NCBI RefSeq assembly: GCF_037975245.1
Contig: NC_092579.1
Location: 9,295,001 to 9,359,000 of the forward strand
Origin: Apostichopus japonicus
Taxonomy: Eukaryota > Echinodermata > Holothuroidea > Aspidochirotida > Stichopodidae
DNA length: 64,000 nt
Direction of reading: 5' to 3'
Positions 1 through 14,200 of this stretch are shown in pieces. The translations under genes were made by a program, and so were the position numbers. Position 1 is the stretch's first letter. Every line of letters starts with the position of its first letter. Below the pieces are notes generated by a model, which saw nothing but the letters and a program-made list of their open reading frames with translations, did no database searches and was not told where the DNA came from.

Positions 1-45
1 TGTAGGCACTTGCTGTAAAAGGTCGGCAAAAGACGTCATCACCCG

Positions 46-107
46 GGGTTCGAACCACGGATGCAAAAGACAGTCTCGATCATCAGCTCGCACAGTGCGC
101 CGAGCCA
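46..107 (-). promoter_or_regulatory. tRNA-like A box and B box in satellite unit (representative first unit)
   Basis: On the minus strand the unit reads TGGCTCGGCGC at 107-97, close to the Pol III A box TRGYNNARNNGG. About 40 nt later comes GGTTCGAACCCC from 56 down, a strong match to the B box GGTTCGANNCC. This order and spacing are those of tRNA genes and tRNA-derived SINEs. T4 runs (Pol III terminators) follow at 31-28 and 20-17, but another T4 lies between the boxes at 68-65. The T-arm stem pairs only partly, so this is not a working tRNA. The arrangement repeats in nearly every unit. Whether it is transcribed cannot be seen here. Confidence 0.6.
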
Positions 108-1279
108 TCGCGCCACTGTATGGACTGAGATATTAGGTGGATTAACTAATACTTACAGCTCCCCGTGTAGGCACTTGCTGTAAAAGGTCGGCAAAAGACG
201 TCATCACCCGGGGTTCGAACCACGGATGCAAAAGAGAGTCTCGATCATCAGCTCGTACAGTGCGCCGAGCCATCGCGCCACTGTATGGACTGAGATATTA
301 GGTGGATCAACTAATACTTACAGCTCCCCTTGTAGGCACTTGCCGTAAAAGGTCGGCAAAAGACGTCATCACCCGGGGTTCGAACCACGGATGCAAAAGA
401 GAGTCTCGATCATCAGCTCGTGCAGTGCGCCGAGCCATCGCGCCACTGTATGGACTGAGATATTAGGTGGATTAACTAATACTTACAGCTCCCCGTGTAG
501 GCACTTGCCGTAAAAGGTCGGCAAAAGACGTCATCACCCGGGGTTCGAACCACGGATGCAAAAGAGAGTCTCGATCATCAGCTCGTGCAGTGCGCCGAGC
601 CATCGCGCCACTGTATGGACTGAGATATTAGGTGGATTAACTAATACTTACAGCTCCCCGTGTAGGCACTTGCCGTAAAAGGTCGGCAAAAGACGTCATC
701 ACCCGGGGTTCGAACCACGGATGCAAAGGAGAGTCTCGATCATCAGCTCGTGCAGTGCGCCGAGCCATCGCGCCACTGTATGGACTGAGATATTAGGTGG
801 ATTAACTAATACTTACAGCTCCCCGTGTAGGCACTTGCTGTAAAAGGTCGGCAAAAGACGTCATCACCCGGGGTTCGAACCACGGAGGCAAAAGAGAGTC
901 TCGATCATCAGCTCGTGCAGTGCGCCGAGCCATCGCGCCACTGTATGGACTGAGATATTAGGTGGATCAACTAATACTTACAGCTCCCCTTGTAGGCACT
1001 TGCTGTAAAAGGTCGGCAAAAGACGTCATCACCCGGGGTTCGAACCACGGATGCAAAAGAGAGTCTCGATCATCAGCTCGCGCAGTTCGCCGAGCCATCG
1101 CGCCACTGTATGGACTGAGATATTAGGTGGATCAACTAATACTTACAGCTCCCCTTGTAGGCACTTGCTGTAAAAGGTCGGCAAAAGACGTCATCACCCG
1201 GGGTTCGAACCACGGATGCAAAAGAGAGTCTCGATCATCAGCTCGTACAGTGCGCCGAGCCATCGCGCCACTGTATGGA

Positions 1280-3300
1280 CTGGGATATTAGGTGGATTAA
1301 CTAATACTTACAGCTCCCCGTGTAGGCACTTGCTGTAAAAGGTCGGCAAAAGACGTCATCACCCGGGGTTCGAACCACGGATGCAAAAGAGAGTCTCGAT
1401 CATCAGCTCGTACAGTGCGCCGAGCCATCGCGCCACTGTATGGACTGGGATATTAGGTGGATTAACTAATACTTACAGCTCCCCGTGTAGGCACTTGCTG
1501 TAAAAGGTCGGCAAAAAGACGTCATCACCCGGGGTTCGAACCACGGATGCAAAAGAGAGTCTCGATCATCAGCTCGCGCAGTGCGCCGAGCCATCGCGCC
1601 ACTGTATGGACTGAGATATTAGGTGGATTAACTAATACTTACAGCTCCCGTGTAGGCACTTGCCGTAAAAGGTCGGCAAAAGACGTCATCACCCGGGGTT
1701 CGAACCACGGATGCAAAAGAGAGTCTCGATCATCAGCTCGCGCAGTGCGCCGAGCCATCGCGCCACTGTATGGACTGAGATATTAGGTGGATTAACTAAT
1801 ACTTACAGCTCTTCGTGTAGGCACTTGCCGTAAAAGGTCGGCAAAAGACGTCATCACCCGGGGTTCGAACCACGGATGCAAAAGAGAGTCTCGATCATCA
1901 GCTCGCACAGTGCGCCGAGCCATCGCGCCACTGTATGGACTGAGATATTAGGTGGATTAACTAATACTTACAGCTCCCCGTGTAGGCACTTGCTGTAAAA
2001 GGTCGGCAAAAGACGTCATCACCCGGGGTTCGAACCACGGATGCAAAAGAGAGTCTCGATCATCAGCTCGCACAGTGCGCCGAGCCATCGCGCCACTGTA
2101 TGGACTGAGATATTAGGTGGATTAACTAATACTTACAGCTCCCCGTGTAGGCACTTGCTGTAAAAGGTCGGCAAAAGACGTCATCACCCGGGGTTCGAAC
2201 CACGGATGCAAAAGAGAGTCTCGATCATCAGCTCGTACAGTGCGCCGAGCCATCGCGCCACTGTATGGACTGGGATATTAGGTGGATTAACTAATACTTA
2301 CAGCTCCCCGTGTAGGCACTTGCTGTAAAAGGTCGGCAAAAGACGTCATCACCCGGGGTTCGAACCACGGATGCAAAAGAGAGTCTCGATCATCAGCTCG
2401 TACAGTGCGCCGAGCCATCGCGCCACTGTATGGACTGGGATATTAGGTGGATTAACTAATACTTACAGCTCCCCGTGTAGGCACTTGCTGTAAAAGGTCG
2501 GCAAAAAGACGTCATCACCCGGGGTTCGAACCACGGATGCAAAAGAGAGTCTCGATCATCAGCTCGCGCAGTGCGCCGAGCCATCGCGCCACTGTATGGA
2601 CTGAGATATTAGGTGGATTAACTAATACTTACAGCTCCCCGTGTAGGCACTTGCCGTAAAAGGTCGGCAAAAGACGTCATCACCCGGGGTTCGAACCACG
2701 GATGCAAAAGAGAGTCTCGATCATCAGCTCGCGCAGTGCGCCGAGCCATCGCGCCACTGTATGGACTGAGATATTAGGTGGATTAACTAATACTTACAGC
2801 TCTTCGTGTAGGCACTTGCCGTAAAAGGTCGGCAAAAGACGTCATCACCCGGGGTTCGAACCACGGATGCAAAAGAGAGTCTCGATCATCAGCTCGCACA
2901 GTGCGCCGAGCCATCGCGCCACTGTATGGACTGAGATATTAGGTGGATTAACTAATACTTACAGCTCCCCGTGTAGGCACTTGCTGTAAAAGGTCGGCAA
3001 AAGACGTCATCACCCGGGGTTCGAACCACGGATGTAAAAGAGAGTCTCGATCATCAGCTCGCACAGTGCGCCGAGCCATCGCGCCACTGTATGGACTGAG
3101 ATATTAGGTGGATTAACTAATACTTACAGCTCCCCGTGTAGGCACTTGCTGTAAAAGGTCGGCAAAAGACGTCATCACCCGGGGTTCGAACCACGGATGC
3201 AAAAGAGAGTCTCGATCATCAGCTCGTACAGTGCGCCGAGCCATCGCGCCACTGTATGGACTGGGATATTAGGTGGATTAACTAATACTTACAGCTCCCC
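1280..3300. repeat. six-unit (990-bp) higher-order repeat in satellite
   Basis: Private variants recur at 990-bp spacing. TGGGATATT occurs at 1281, 2271 and 3261; TGGACTGGGA at 1441 and 2431; the five-A variant GCAAAAAGAC at 1511 and 2501. The CTTCG variant recurs at 1811 and 2802, one base off because of a 1-base difference. A six-unit block was therefore duplicated recently. Confidence 0.8.
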
Positions 3301-6300
3301 GTGTAGGCACTTGCTGTAAAAGGTCGGCAAAAGACGTCATCACCCGGGGTTCGAACCACGGATGCAAAAGAGAGTCTCGATCATCAGCTCGCGCAGTGCG
3401 CCGAGCCATCGCGCCACTGTATGGACTGAGATATTAGGTGGATTAACTAATACTTACAGCTCTTCGTGTAGGCACTTGCCGTAAAAGGTCGGCAAAAGAC
3501 GTCATCACCCGGGGTTCGAACCACGGATGCAAAAGAGAGTCTCGATCATCAGCTCGCACAGTGCGCCGAGCCATCGCGCCACTGTATGGACTGAGATATT
3601 AGGTGGATTAACTAATACTTACAGCTCCCCGTGTAGGCACTTGCTGTAAAAGGTCGGCAAAAGACGTCATCACCCAGGGTTCGAACCACGGATGCAAAAG
3701 AGAGTCTCGATCATCAGCTCGCACAGTGCGCCGAGCCATCGCGCCACTGTATGGACTGTATGAGATATTAGGTGGATTAACTAATACTTACAGCTCCCCG
3801 TGTAGGCACTTGCTGTAAAAGGTCGGCAAAAGACGTCATCACCCGGGGTTCGAACCACGGATGCAAAAGAGAGTCTCGATCATCAGCTCGCACAGTGCGC
3901 CGAGCCATCGCGCCACTGTATGGACTGAGATATTAGGTGGATTAACTAATACTTACAGCTCCCCGTGTAGGCACTTGCTGTAAAAGGTCGGCAAAAGACG
4001 TCATCACCCGGGGTTCGAACCACGGATGCAAAAGAGAGTCTCGATCATCAGCTCGCACAGTGCGCCGAGCCATCGCGCCACTGTATGGACTGAGATATTA
4101 GGTGGATTAACTAATACTTACAGCTCCCCGTGTAGGCACTTGCTGTAAAAGGTCGGCAAAAGACGTCATCACCCGGGGTTCGAACCACGGATGCAAAAGA
4201 GAGTCTCGATCATCAGCTCGCACAGTGCGCCGAGCCATCGCGCCACTGTATGGACTGAGATATTAGGTGGATTAACTAATACTTACAGCTCCCCGCGTAG
4301 GCACTTGCTGTAAAAGATCGGCAAAAGACGTCATCACCCGGGGTTCGAACCACGGATGCAAAAGAGAGTCTCGATCATCAGCTCGTGCAGTGCGCCGAGC
4401 CATCGCGCCACTGTATGGACTGAGATATTAGGTGGATTAACTAATACTTACAGCTCCCCGTGTAGGCACTTGCCGTAAAAGGTCGGCAAAAGACGTCATC
4501 ACCCGGGGTTCGAACCACGGATGCAAAAGAGAGTCTCGATCACCAGCTCGTACAGTGCGCGGAGCCATCGCGCCACTGTATGGACTGTATGAGATATTAG
4601 GTGGATTAACTAATACTTAGAGCTCCCCGTGTAGGCACTTGCTGTAAAAGGTCGGCAAAAGACGTCATCACCCGGGGTTCGAACCACGGATGCAAAAGAG
4701 AGTCTCGATCATCAGCTCGTACAGTGCGCCGAGCCATCGCGCCACTGTATGGACTGTATGAGATATTAGGTGGATTAACTAATACTTACAGCTCACCGTG
4801 TAGGCACTTGCTGTAAAAGGTCGGCAAAAGACGTCATCACCCGGGGTTCGAACCACGGATGCAAAAGAGAGTCTCGATCATCAGCTCGTACAGTGCGCCG
4901 AGCCATCGCGCCACTGTATGGACTGTATGAGATATTAGGTGGATTAACTAATACTTACAGCTCACCGTGTAGGCACTTGCTGTAAAAGGTCGGCAAAAGA
5001 CGTCATCACCCGGGGTTCGAACCACGGATGCAAAAGAGAGTCTCGATCATCAGCTCGTACAGTGCGCCGAGCCATCGCGCCACTGTATGGACTGTATGAG
5101 ATATTAGGTGGATTAACTAATACTTACAGTTCCCCGTGTAGGCACTTGCCGTAAAAGGTCGGCAAAAGACGTCATCACACGGGGTTCGAACCACGGATGC
5201 AAAAGAGAGTCTCGATCATCAGCTCGCGCAGTGCGCCGAGCCATCGCGCCACTGTATGGACTGAGATATTAGGTGGATTAACTAATACTTACAGCTCCCC
5301 GTGTAGGCACTTGCCGTAAAAGGTCGGCAAAAGACGTCATCCCCCGGGGTTCGAACCACGGATGCAAAAGAGAGTCTCGATCATCAGCTCGCGCAGTGCG
5401 CCGAGCCATCGCGCCACTGTATGGACTGAGATATTAGGTGGATTAACTAATACTTACAGCTCTTCGTGTAGGCACTTGCCGTAAAAGGTCGGCAAAAGAC
5501 GTCATCACCCGGGGTTCGAACCACGGATGCAAAAGAGAGTCTCGATCATCAGCTCGCACAGTGCGCCGAGCCATCGCGCCACTGTATGGACTGAGATATT
5601 AGGTGGATTAACTAATACTTACAGCTCCCCGTGTAGGCACTTCCTGTAAAAGGTCGGCAAAAGACGTCATCACCCGGGGTTCGAACCACGGATGCAAAAG
5701 AGAGTCTCGATCATCAGCTCGCACAGTGCGCCGAGCCATCGCGCCACTGTATGGACTGAGATATTAGGTGGATTAACTAATACTTACAGCTCCCCGTGTA
5801 GGCACTTGCTGTAAAAGGTCGGCAAAAGACGTCATCAAACGGGGTTCGAACCACGGATGCAAAAGAGAGTCTCGATCATCAGCTCGCACAGTGCGCCGAG
5901 CCATCGCGCCACTGTATGGACTGAGATATTAGGTGGATTAACTAATACTTACAGCTCCCCGTCTAGGCACTTGCCGTAAAAGGTCGGCAAAAAGACGTCA
6001 TCACCCGGGGTTCGAACCACGGATGCAAAAGAGAGTCTCGATCATCAGCTCGCACAGTGCGCCGAGCCATCGCGCCACTGTATGGACTGAGATATTAGGT
6101 GGATTAACTAATACTTACAGCTCCCCGTCTAGGCACTTGCCGTAAAAGGTCGGCAAAAGACGTCATCACCCGGGGTTCGAACCACGGATGCAAAAGAGAG
6201 TCTCGATCACCAGCTCGTACAGTGCGCGGAGCCATCGCGCCACTGTATGGACTGTATGAGATATTAGGTGGATTAACTAATACTTACAGCTCCCCGTGTA

Positions 6301-6447
6301 GGCACTTGCTGTAAAAGGTCGGCAAAAGACGTCATCACCCGGGGTTCGAACCACGGATGCAAAAGAGAGTCTCGATCATCAGCTCGCACAGTGCGCCGAG
6401 CCATCGCGCCACTGTATGGACTGTATGAGATATTAGGTGGATTAACT

Positions 6448-6542
6448 CTGTTTTGTTAAGCCAGCATAGGCTTTTCGGAAGACTTCCATTCACATTGTAA
6501 CATTAATGTGAAAAAACAAATAAATGAATGAATGAATGAATG
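6448..6542 (+). mobile_element. 5'-truncated CR1/jockey-type LINE 3' tail inside satellite
   Basis: A 95-bp insertion interrupts a satellite unit after GGATTAACT. It matches the 3' end of the LINE at 37941-40300 (compare 40232-40290) and ends in an (AATG)n tail. AACT is present on both sides (6444-6447 and 6543-6546) but once in uninterrupted units, giving a 4-bp target duplication or microhomology. Only the loop and 3' arm of the element's terminal hairpin are retained, so it is an extreme 5' truncation. Confidence 0.88.
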
Positions 6543-9500
6543 AACTAATACTTACAGCTCACCGTGTAGGCACTTGCTGTAAAAGGTCGGCAAAAGACGT
6601 CATCACCCGGGGTTCGAACCACGGATGCAAAAGAGAGTCTCGATCATCAGCTCGTACAGTGCGCCGAGCCATCGCGCCACTGTATGGACTGTATGAGATA
6701 TTAGGTGGATTAACTAATACTTACAGCTCACCGTGTAGGCACTTGCTGTAAAAGGTCGGCAAAAGACGTCATCACCCGGGGTTCGAACCACAGATGCAAA
6801 AGAGAGTCTCGATCATCAGCTCGTACATTGCGCCGAGCCATCGCGCCACTGTATGGACTGTATGAGATATTAGGTGGATTAACTAATACTTACAGCTCCT
6901 GGTGTAGGCACTTGCTGTAAAAGGTCGGCAAAAGACGTCATCACCCGGGGTTCGAACCACGGATGCAAAAGAGAGTCTCGATCATCAGCTCGTACAGTGC
7001 GCCGAGCCATCGCGCCACTGTATGGACTGTATGAGATATTAGGTGGATTAACTAATACTTACAGCTCACCGTGTAGGCACTTGCTGTAAAAGGTCGGCAA
7101 AAGACGTCATCACCCGGGGTTCGAACCACGGATGCAAAAGAGAGTCTCGATCATCAGCTCGTACAGTGCGCCGAGCCATCGCGCCACTGTATGGACTGAG
7201 ATATTAGGTGGATTAACTAATACTTAGAGCTCCCCGTGTAGGCATTTGCTGTAAAAGGTCGGCAAAAGACGTCATCACCCGGGGTTCGAACCACGGATGC
7301 AAAAGAGAGTCTCGATCATCAGCTCGTACAGTGCGCCGAGCCATCGCGCCACTGTATGGACTGAGATGTTAGGTGGATTAACTAATACTTAGAGCTCCCC
7401 GTGTAGGCACTTGCTGTAAAAGGTCGGCAAAAGACGTCATCACCCGGGGTTCGAACCACGGATGCAAAAGAGAGTCTCGATCATCAGCTCGTACAGTGCG
7501 CCGAGCCATCGCGCCACTGTATGGACTGAGATATTAGGTGGATTAACTAATACTTACAGCTCCCCGTGTAGGCACTTGCTGTAAAAGGTCGGCAAAAGAC
7601 GTCATCACCCGGGGTTCGAACCACGGATGCAAAAGAGAGTCTCGATCATCAGCTCGCACAGTGCGCCGAGCCATCGCGCCACTGTATGGACTGAGATATT
7701 AGGTGGATTAACTAATACTTACAGCTCCCCGTGTAGGCACTTGCCGTAAAAGGTCGGCAAAAGACGTCATCACCCGGGGTTCGAACCACGGATGCAAAAG
7801 AGAGTCTCGATCATCAGCTCGTACAGTGCGCCGAGCCATCGCGCCACTGTATGGACTGTATGAGATATTAGGTGGATTAACTAATACTTACAGCTCACCG
7901 TGTAGGCACTTGCTGTAAAAGGTCGGCAAAAGACGTCATCACCCGGGGTTCGAACCACGGATGCAAAAGAGAGTCTCGATCATCAGCTCGTACAGTGCGC
8001 CGAGCCATCGCGCCACTGTATGGACTGTATGAGATATTAGGTGGATTAACTAATACTTACAGCTCACCGTGTAGGCACTTGCTGTAAAAGGTCGGCAAAA
8101 GACGTCATCACCCGGGGTTCGAACCACGGATGCAAAAGAGAGTCTCGATCATCAGCTCGTACAGTGCGCCGAGCCATCGCGCCACTGTATGGACTGTGTG
8201 AGATATTAGGTGGATTAACTAATACTTACAGCTCACCGTGTAGGCACTTGCCGTAAAAGGTCGGCAAAAGACGTCATCACCCGGGGTTCGAACCACGGAT
8301 GCAAAAGAGAGTCTCGATCATCAGCTCGTACAGTGCGCCGAGCCATCGCGCCACTGTATGGACTGTATGAGATATTAGGTGGATTAACTAATACTTACAG
8401 CTCCCCGTGTAGGCACTTGCCGTAAAAGGCCGGCAAAAGACCTCATCACCCGGGGTTCGAACCACGGATGCAAAAGAGAGTCTCGATCATCAGCTCGTGC
8501 AGTGCGCCGAGCCATCGCGTCACTGTATGGACTGAGATATTAGGTGGATTAACTAATACTTACAGCTCCCCGTGTAGGCACTTGCCGTAAAAGGTCGGCA
8601 AAAGACGTCATCACCCGGGGTTCGAACCACGGATGCAAAAGAGAGTCTCGATCATCAGCTCGTGCAGTGCGCCGAGCCATCGCGCCACTGTATGGACTGA
8701 GATATTAGGTGGATTAACTAATACTTACAGCTCCCCGTGTAGGCACTTGCCGTAAAAGGTCGGCAAAAGACGTCATCACCCGGGGTTCGAACCACGGATG
8801 CAAAAGAGAGTCTCGATCATCAGCTCGTGCAGTGCGCCGAGCCATCGCGCCACTGTATGGACTGAGATATTAGGTGGATTAACTAATACTTACAGCTCCC
8901 CGTGTAGGCACTTGCCGTAAAAGATCGGCAAAAGACGTCATCACCCGGGGTTCGAACCACGGATGCAAAAGAGAGTCTCGATCATCAGCTCGTGCAGTGC
9001 GCCGAGCCATCGCGCCACTGTATGGACTGAGATATTAGGTGGATTAACTAATACTTACAGCTCCCCGTGTAGGCACTTGCCGTAAAAGGTCGGCAAAAGA
9101 CGTCATCACCCGGGGTTCGAACCACGGATGCAAAAGAGTGTCTCGATCATCAGCTCGCGCAGTGCGCCGAGCCATCGCGCCACTGTATGGACTGAGATAT
9201 TAGGTGGATTAACTAATACTTACACCTCCCCGTGTAGGCACTTGCCGTAAAAGGTCGGCAAAAGACGTCATCACCCGGGGTTCGAACCACGGATGCAAAA
9301 GAGAGTCTCGATCATCAGCTCGCGCAGTGCGCCGAGCCATCGCGCCACTGTATGGACTGAGATATTAGGTGGATTAACTAATACTTACAGCTCTTCGTGT
9401 AGGCACTTGCCGTAAAAGGTCGGCAAAAGACCTCATCACCCGGGGTTCGAACCACGGATGCAAAAGAGAGTCTCGATCATCAGCTCGCACAGTGCGCCGA

Positions 9501-11289
9501 GCCATCGCGCCACTGTATGGACTGAGATATTAGGTGGATTAACTAATACTTACAGCTCCCCGTGTAGGCACTTGCTGTAAAAGGTCGGCAAAAGACGTCA
9601 TCACCCGGGGTTCGAACCACGGATGCAAAAGAGAGTCTCGATATTCAGCTCGCACAGTGCGCCGAGCCATCGCGCCACTGTATGGACTGAGATATTAGGT
9701 GGATTAACTAATACTTACAGCTCCCCGTGTAGGCACTTGCCGTAAAAGGTCGGCAAAAGACGTCATCACCCGGGGTTCGAACCACGGATGCAAAAGAGAG
9801 TCTCGATCATCAGCTCGCACAGTGCGCCGAGCCATCGCGCCACTGTATGGACTGAGATATTAGGTGGATTAACTAATACTTACAGCTCCCCGTCTAGGCA
9901 CTTGCCGTAAAAGGTCAGCAAAAGACGTCATCACCCGGGGTTCGAACCACGGATGCAAAAGAGAGTCTCGATCATCAGCTCGCACAGTGCGCCGAGCCAT
10001 CGCGCCACTGTATGGACTGAGATATTAGGTGGATTAACTAATACTTACAGCTCCCCGTGTAGGCACTTGCCGTAAAAGGTCGGCAAAAGACGTCATCACC
10101 CGGGGTTCGAACCACGGATGCAAAAGAGAGTCTCGATCACCAGCTCGTACAGTGCGCCGAGCCATCGCGCCACTGTATGGACTGTATGAGATATTAGGTG
10201 GATTAACTAATACTTACAGCTCCCCGCGTAGGCACTTGCTGTAAAAGGTCGGCAAAAGACGTCATCACCCGGGGTTCGAACCACGGATGCAAAAGAGAGT
10301 CTCGATCATCAGCTCGTACAGTGCGCCGAGCCATCGCGCCACTGTATGGACTGTATGAGATATTAGGTGGATTAACTAATACTTACAGCTCACCGTGTAG
10401 GCACTTGCTGTAAAAGGTCGGCAAAAGACGTCATCACCCGGGGTTCGAACCACGGATGCAAAAGAGAGTCTCGATCATCAGCTCGTACAGTGCGCCGAGC
10501 CATCGCGCCACTGTATGGACTGTATGAGATATTAGGTGGATTAACTAATACTTACAGCTCACCGTGTAGGCACTTGCTGTAAAAGGTCGGCAAAAGACGT
10601 CATCACCCGGGGTTCGAACCACGGATGCAAAAGAGAGTCTCGATCATCAGCTCGTACAGTGCGCCGAGCCATCGCGCCACTGTATGGACTGTATGAGATA
10701 TTAGGTGGATTAACTAATACTTACAGCTCACCGTGTAGGCACTTGCTGTAAAAGGTCGGCAAAAGACGTCATCACCCGGGGTTCGAACCACGGATGCAAA
10801 AGAGAGTCTCGATCATCAGCTCGTACAGTGCGCCGAGCCATCGCGCCACTGTATGGACTGTATGAGATATTAGGTGGATTAACTAATACTTACAGCTCAC
10901 CGTGTAGGCACTTGCTGTAAAAGGTCGGCAAAAGACGTCATCACCCGGGGTTCGAACCACGGATGCAAAAGAGAGTCTCGATCATCAGCTCGTACAGTGC
11001 GCCGAGCCATCGCGCCACTGTATGGACTGTATGAGATATTAGGTGGATTAACTAATACTTACAGCTCACCGTGTAGGCACTTGCTGTAAAAGGTCGGCAA
11101 AAGACGTCATCACCCGGGGTTCGAACCACGGATGCAAAAGAGAGTCTCGATCATCAGCTCGTACAGTGCGCCGAGCCATCGCGCCACTGTATGGACTGTA
11201 TGAGATATAGGTGGATTAACTAATACTTACAGCTCACCGTGTAGGCACTTGCTGTAAAAGGTCGGCAAAAGACGTCATCACCCGGGGTT

Positions 11290-14200
11290 CCAACCACGGA
11301 TGCAAAAGAGAGTCTCGATCATCAGCTCGTACAGTGCGCCGAGCCATCGCGCCACTGTATGGACTGTATGAGATATTAGGTGGATTAACTAATACTTACA
11401 GCTCACCGTGTAGGCACTTGCTGTAAAAGGTCGGCAAAAGACGTCATCACCCGGGGTTCGAACCACGGATGCAAAAGAGAGTCTCGATCATCAGCTCGTA
11501 CAGTGCGCCGAGCCATCGCGCCACTGTATGGACTGTGTGAGATATTAGGTGGATTAACTAATACTTACAGCTCACCGTGTAGGCACTTGCTGTAAAAGGT
11601 CGGCAAAAGACGTCATCACCCGGGGTTCGAACCACGGATGCAAAAGAGAGTCTCGGTCATCAGCTCGTACAGTGCGCCGAGCCATCGCGCCACTGTATGG
11701 ACTGTATGAGATATTAGGTGGATTAACTAATACTTACAGCTCACCGTGTAGGCACTTGCTGTAAAAGGTCGGCAAAAGACGTCATCACCCGGGGTTCGAA
11801 CCAGGGATGCAAAAGAGAGTCTCGATCATCAGCTCGTACAGTGCGCCGAGCCATCGCGCCACTGTATGGACTGAGATGTTAGGTGGATTAACTAATACTT
11901 ACAGCTCCCCGTGTAGGCACTTGCTGTAAAAGGTCGGCAAAAGACGTCATCACCCGGGGTTCGAACCACGGATGCAAAAGAGAGTCTCGATCATCAGCTC
12001 GTACAGTGCGCCGAGCCATCGCGCCACTGTATGGACTGAGATATTAGGTGGATTAACTAATACTTACAGCTCCCCGTGTAGGCACTTGCTGTAAAAGATC
12101 GGCAAAAGACGTCATCACCCGGGGTTCGAACCACGGATGCAATAGAGAGTCTCGATCATCAGCTCCTACAGTGCGCCGAGCCATCGCGCCACTGTATGGA
12201 CTGTATGAGTGATTAGGTGGATTAACTAATACTTACAGCTCACCGTGTAGGCACTTGCTGTAAAAGGTCGACAAAAGACGTCATCACCCGGGGTTCGAAC
12301 CACGGATGCAAAAGAGAGTCTCGATCATCAGCTCCTACAGTGCGCCGAGCCATCGCGCCACTGTATGGACTGTATGAGATATTAGGTGGATTAACTAATA
12401 CTTACAGCTCACCGTGTAGGCACTTGCTGTAAAAGGTCGGCAAAAGACGTCATCACCCGGGGTTCGAACCACGGATGCAAAAGAGAGTCTCGATCATCAG
12501 CTCGTACAGTGCGCCGAGCCATCGCGCCACTGTATGGACTGTATGAGATATTAGGTGGATTAACTAATACTTACAGCTCACCGTGTAGGCACTTGCTGTA
12601 AAAGGTCGGCAAAAGACGTCATCACCCGGGGTTCGAACCACGGATGCAAAAGAGAGTCTCGATCATCAGCTCGTACAGTGCGCCGAGCCATCGCGCCACT
12701 GTATGGACTGTATGAGATATTAGGTGGATTAACTAATACTTACAGCTCACCGTGTAGGCACTTGCTGTAAAAGGTCGGCAAAAGACGTCATCACCCGGGG
12801 TTCGAACCACGGATGCAAAAGAGAGTCTCGATCATCAGCTCCTACAGTGCGCCGAGCCATCGCGCCACTGTATGGACTGTATGAGATATTAGGTGGATTA
12901 ACTAATACTTACAGCTCACCGTGTAGGCACTTGCTGTAAAAGGTCGGCAAAAGACGTCATCACCCGGGGTTCGAACCACGGATGCAAAAGAGAGTCTCGA
13001 TCATCAGCTCGTACAGTGCGCCGAGCCATCGCGCCACTGTATGGACTGTATGAGATATTAGGTGGATTAACTAATACTTACAGCTCACCGTGTAGGCACT
13101 TGCTGTAAAAGGTCGGCAAAAGACGTCATCACCCGGGGTTCCAACCACGGATGCAAAAGAGAGTCTCGATCATCAGCTCGTACAGTGCGCCGAGCCATCG
13201 CGCCACTGTATGGACTGTATGAGACATTAGGTGGATTAACTAATACTTACAGCTCACCGTGTAGGCACTTGCTGTAAAAGGTCGGCAAAAGACGTCATCA
13301 CCCGGGGTTCGAACCACGGATGCAAAAGAGAGTCTCGATCATCAGCTCGTACAGTGCGCCGAGCCATCGCGCCACTGTATGGACTGTATGAGATATTAGG
13401 TGGATTAACTAATACTTACAGCTCACCGTGTAGGCACTTGCTGTAAAAGGTCGGCAAAAGACGTCATCACCCGGGGTTCGAACCACGGATGCAAAAGAGA
13501 GTCTCGATCATCAGCTCGTACAGTGCGCCGAGCCATCGCGCCACTGTATGGACTGTATGAGATATTAGGTGGATTAACTAATACTTACAGCTCACCGTGT
13601 AGGCACTTGCTGTAAAAGGTCGACAAAAGACGTCATCACCCGGGGTTCGAACCACAGATGCAAAAGAGAGTCTCGATCATCAGCTCGTACAGTGCGCCGA
13701 GCCATCGCGCCACTGTATGGACTGTATGAGATATTAGGTGGATTAACTAATACTTACAGCTCACCGTGTAGGCACTTGCTGTAAAAGGTCGGCAAAAGAC
13801 GTCATCACCCGGGGTTCGAACCACGGATGCAAAAGAGAGTCTCGATCATCAGCTCGTACAGTGCGCCGAGCCATCGCGCCACTGTATGGACTGTATGAGA
13901 TATTAGGTGGATTAACTAATACTTACAGCTCACCGTGTAGGCACTTGCTGTAAAAGGTCGGCAAAAGACGTCATCACCCGGGGTTCGAACCACGGATGCA
14001 AAAGAGAGTCTCGATCATCAGCTCGTACAGTGCGCCGAGCCATCGCGCCACTGTATGGACTGTATGAGATATTAGGTGGATTAACTAATACTTACAGCTC
14101 ACCGTGTAGGCACTTGCTGTAAAAGGTCGGCAAAAGACGTCATCACCCGGGGTTCGAACCACGGATGCAAAAGAGAGTCTCGATCATCAGCTCGTACAGT

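Noticed and set aside
50-66. CENP-B box in the satellite
   Set aside because: TTCG is present, but the required CGGG at the proper spacing is not on either strand.
46-107. Functional tRNA gene array
   Set aside because: The T-arm stem pairs at only about three of five positions, no acceptor stem closes, and a T4 terminator lies between the A and B boxes.
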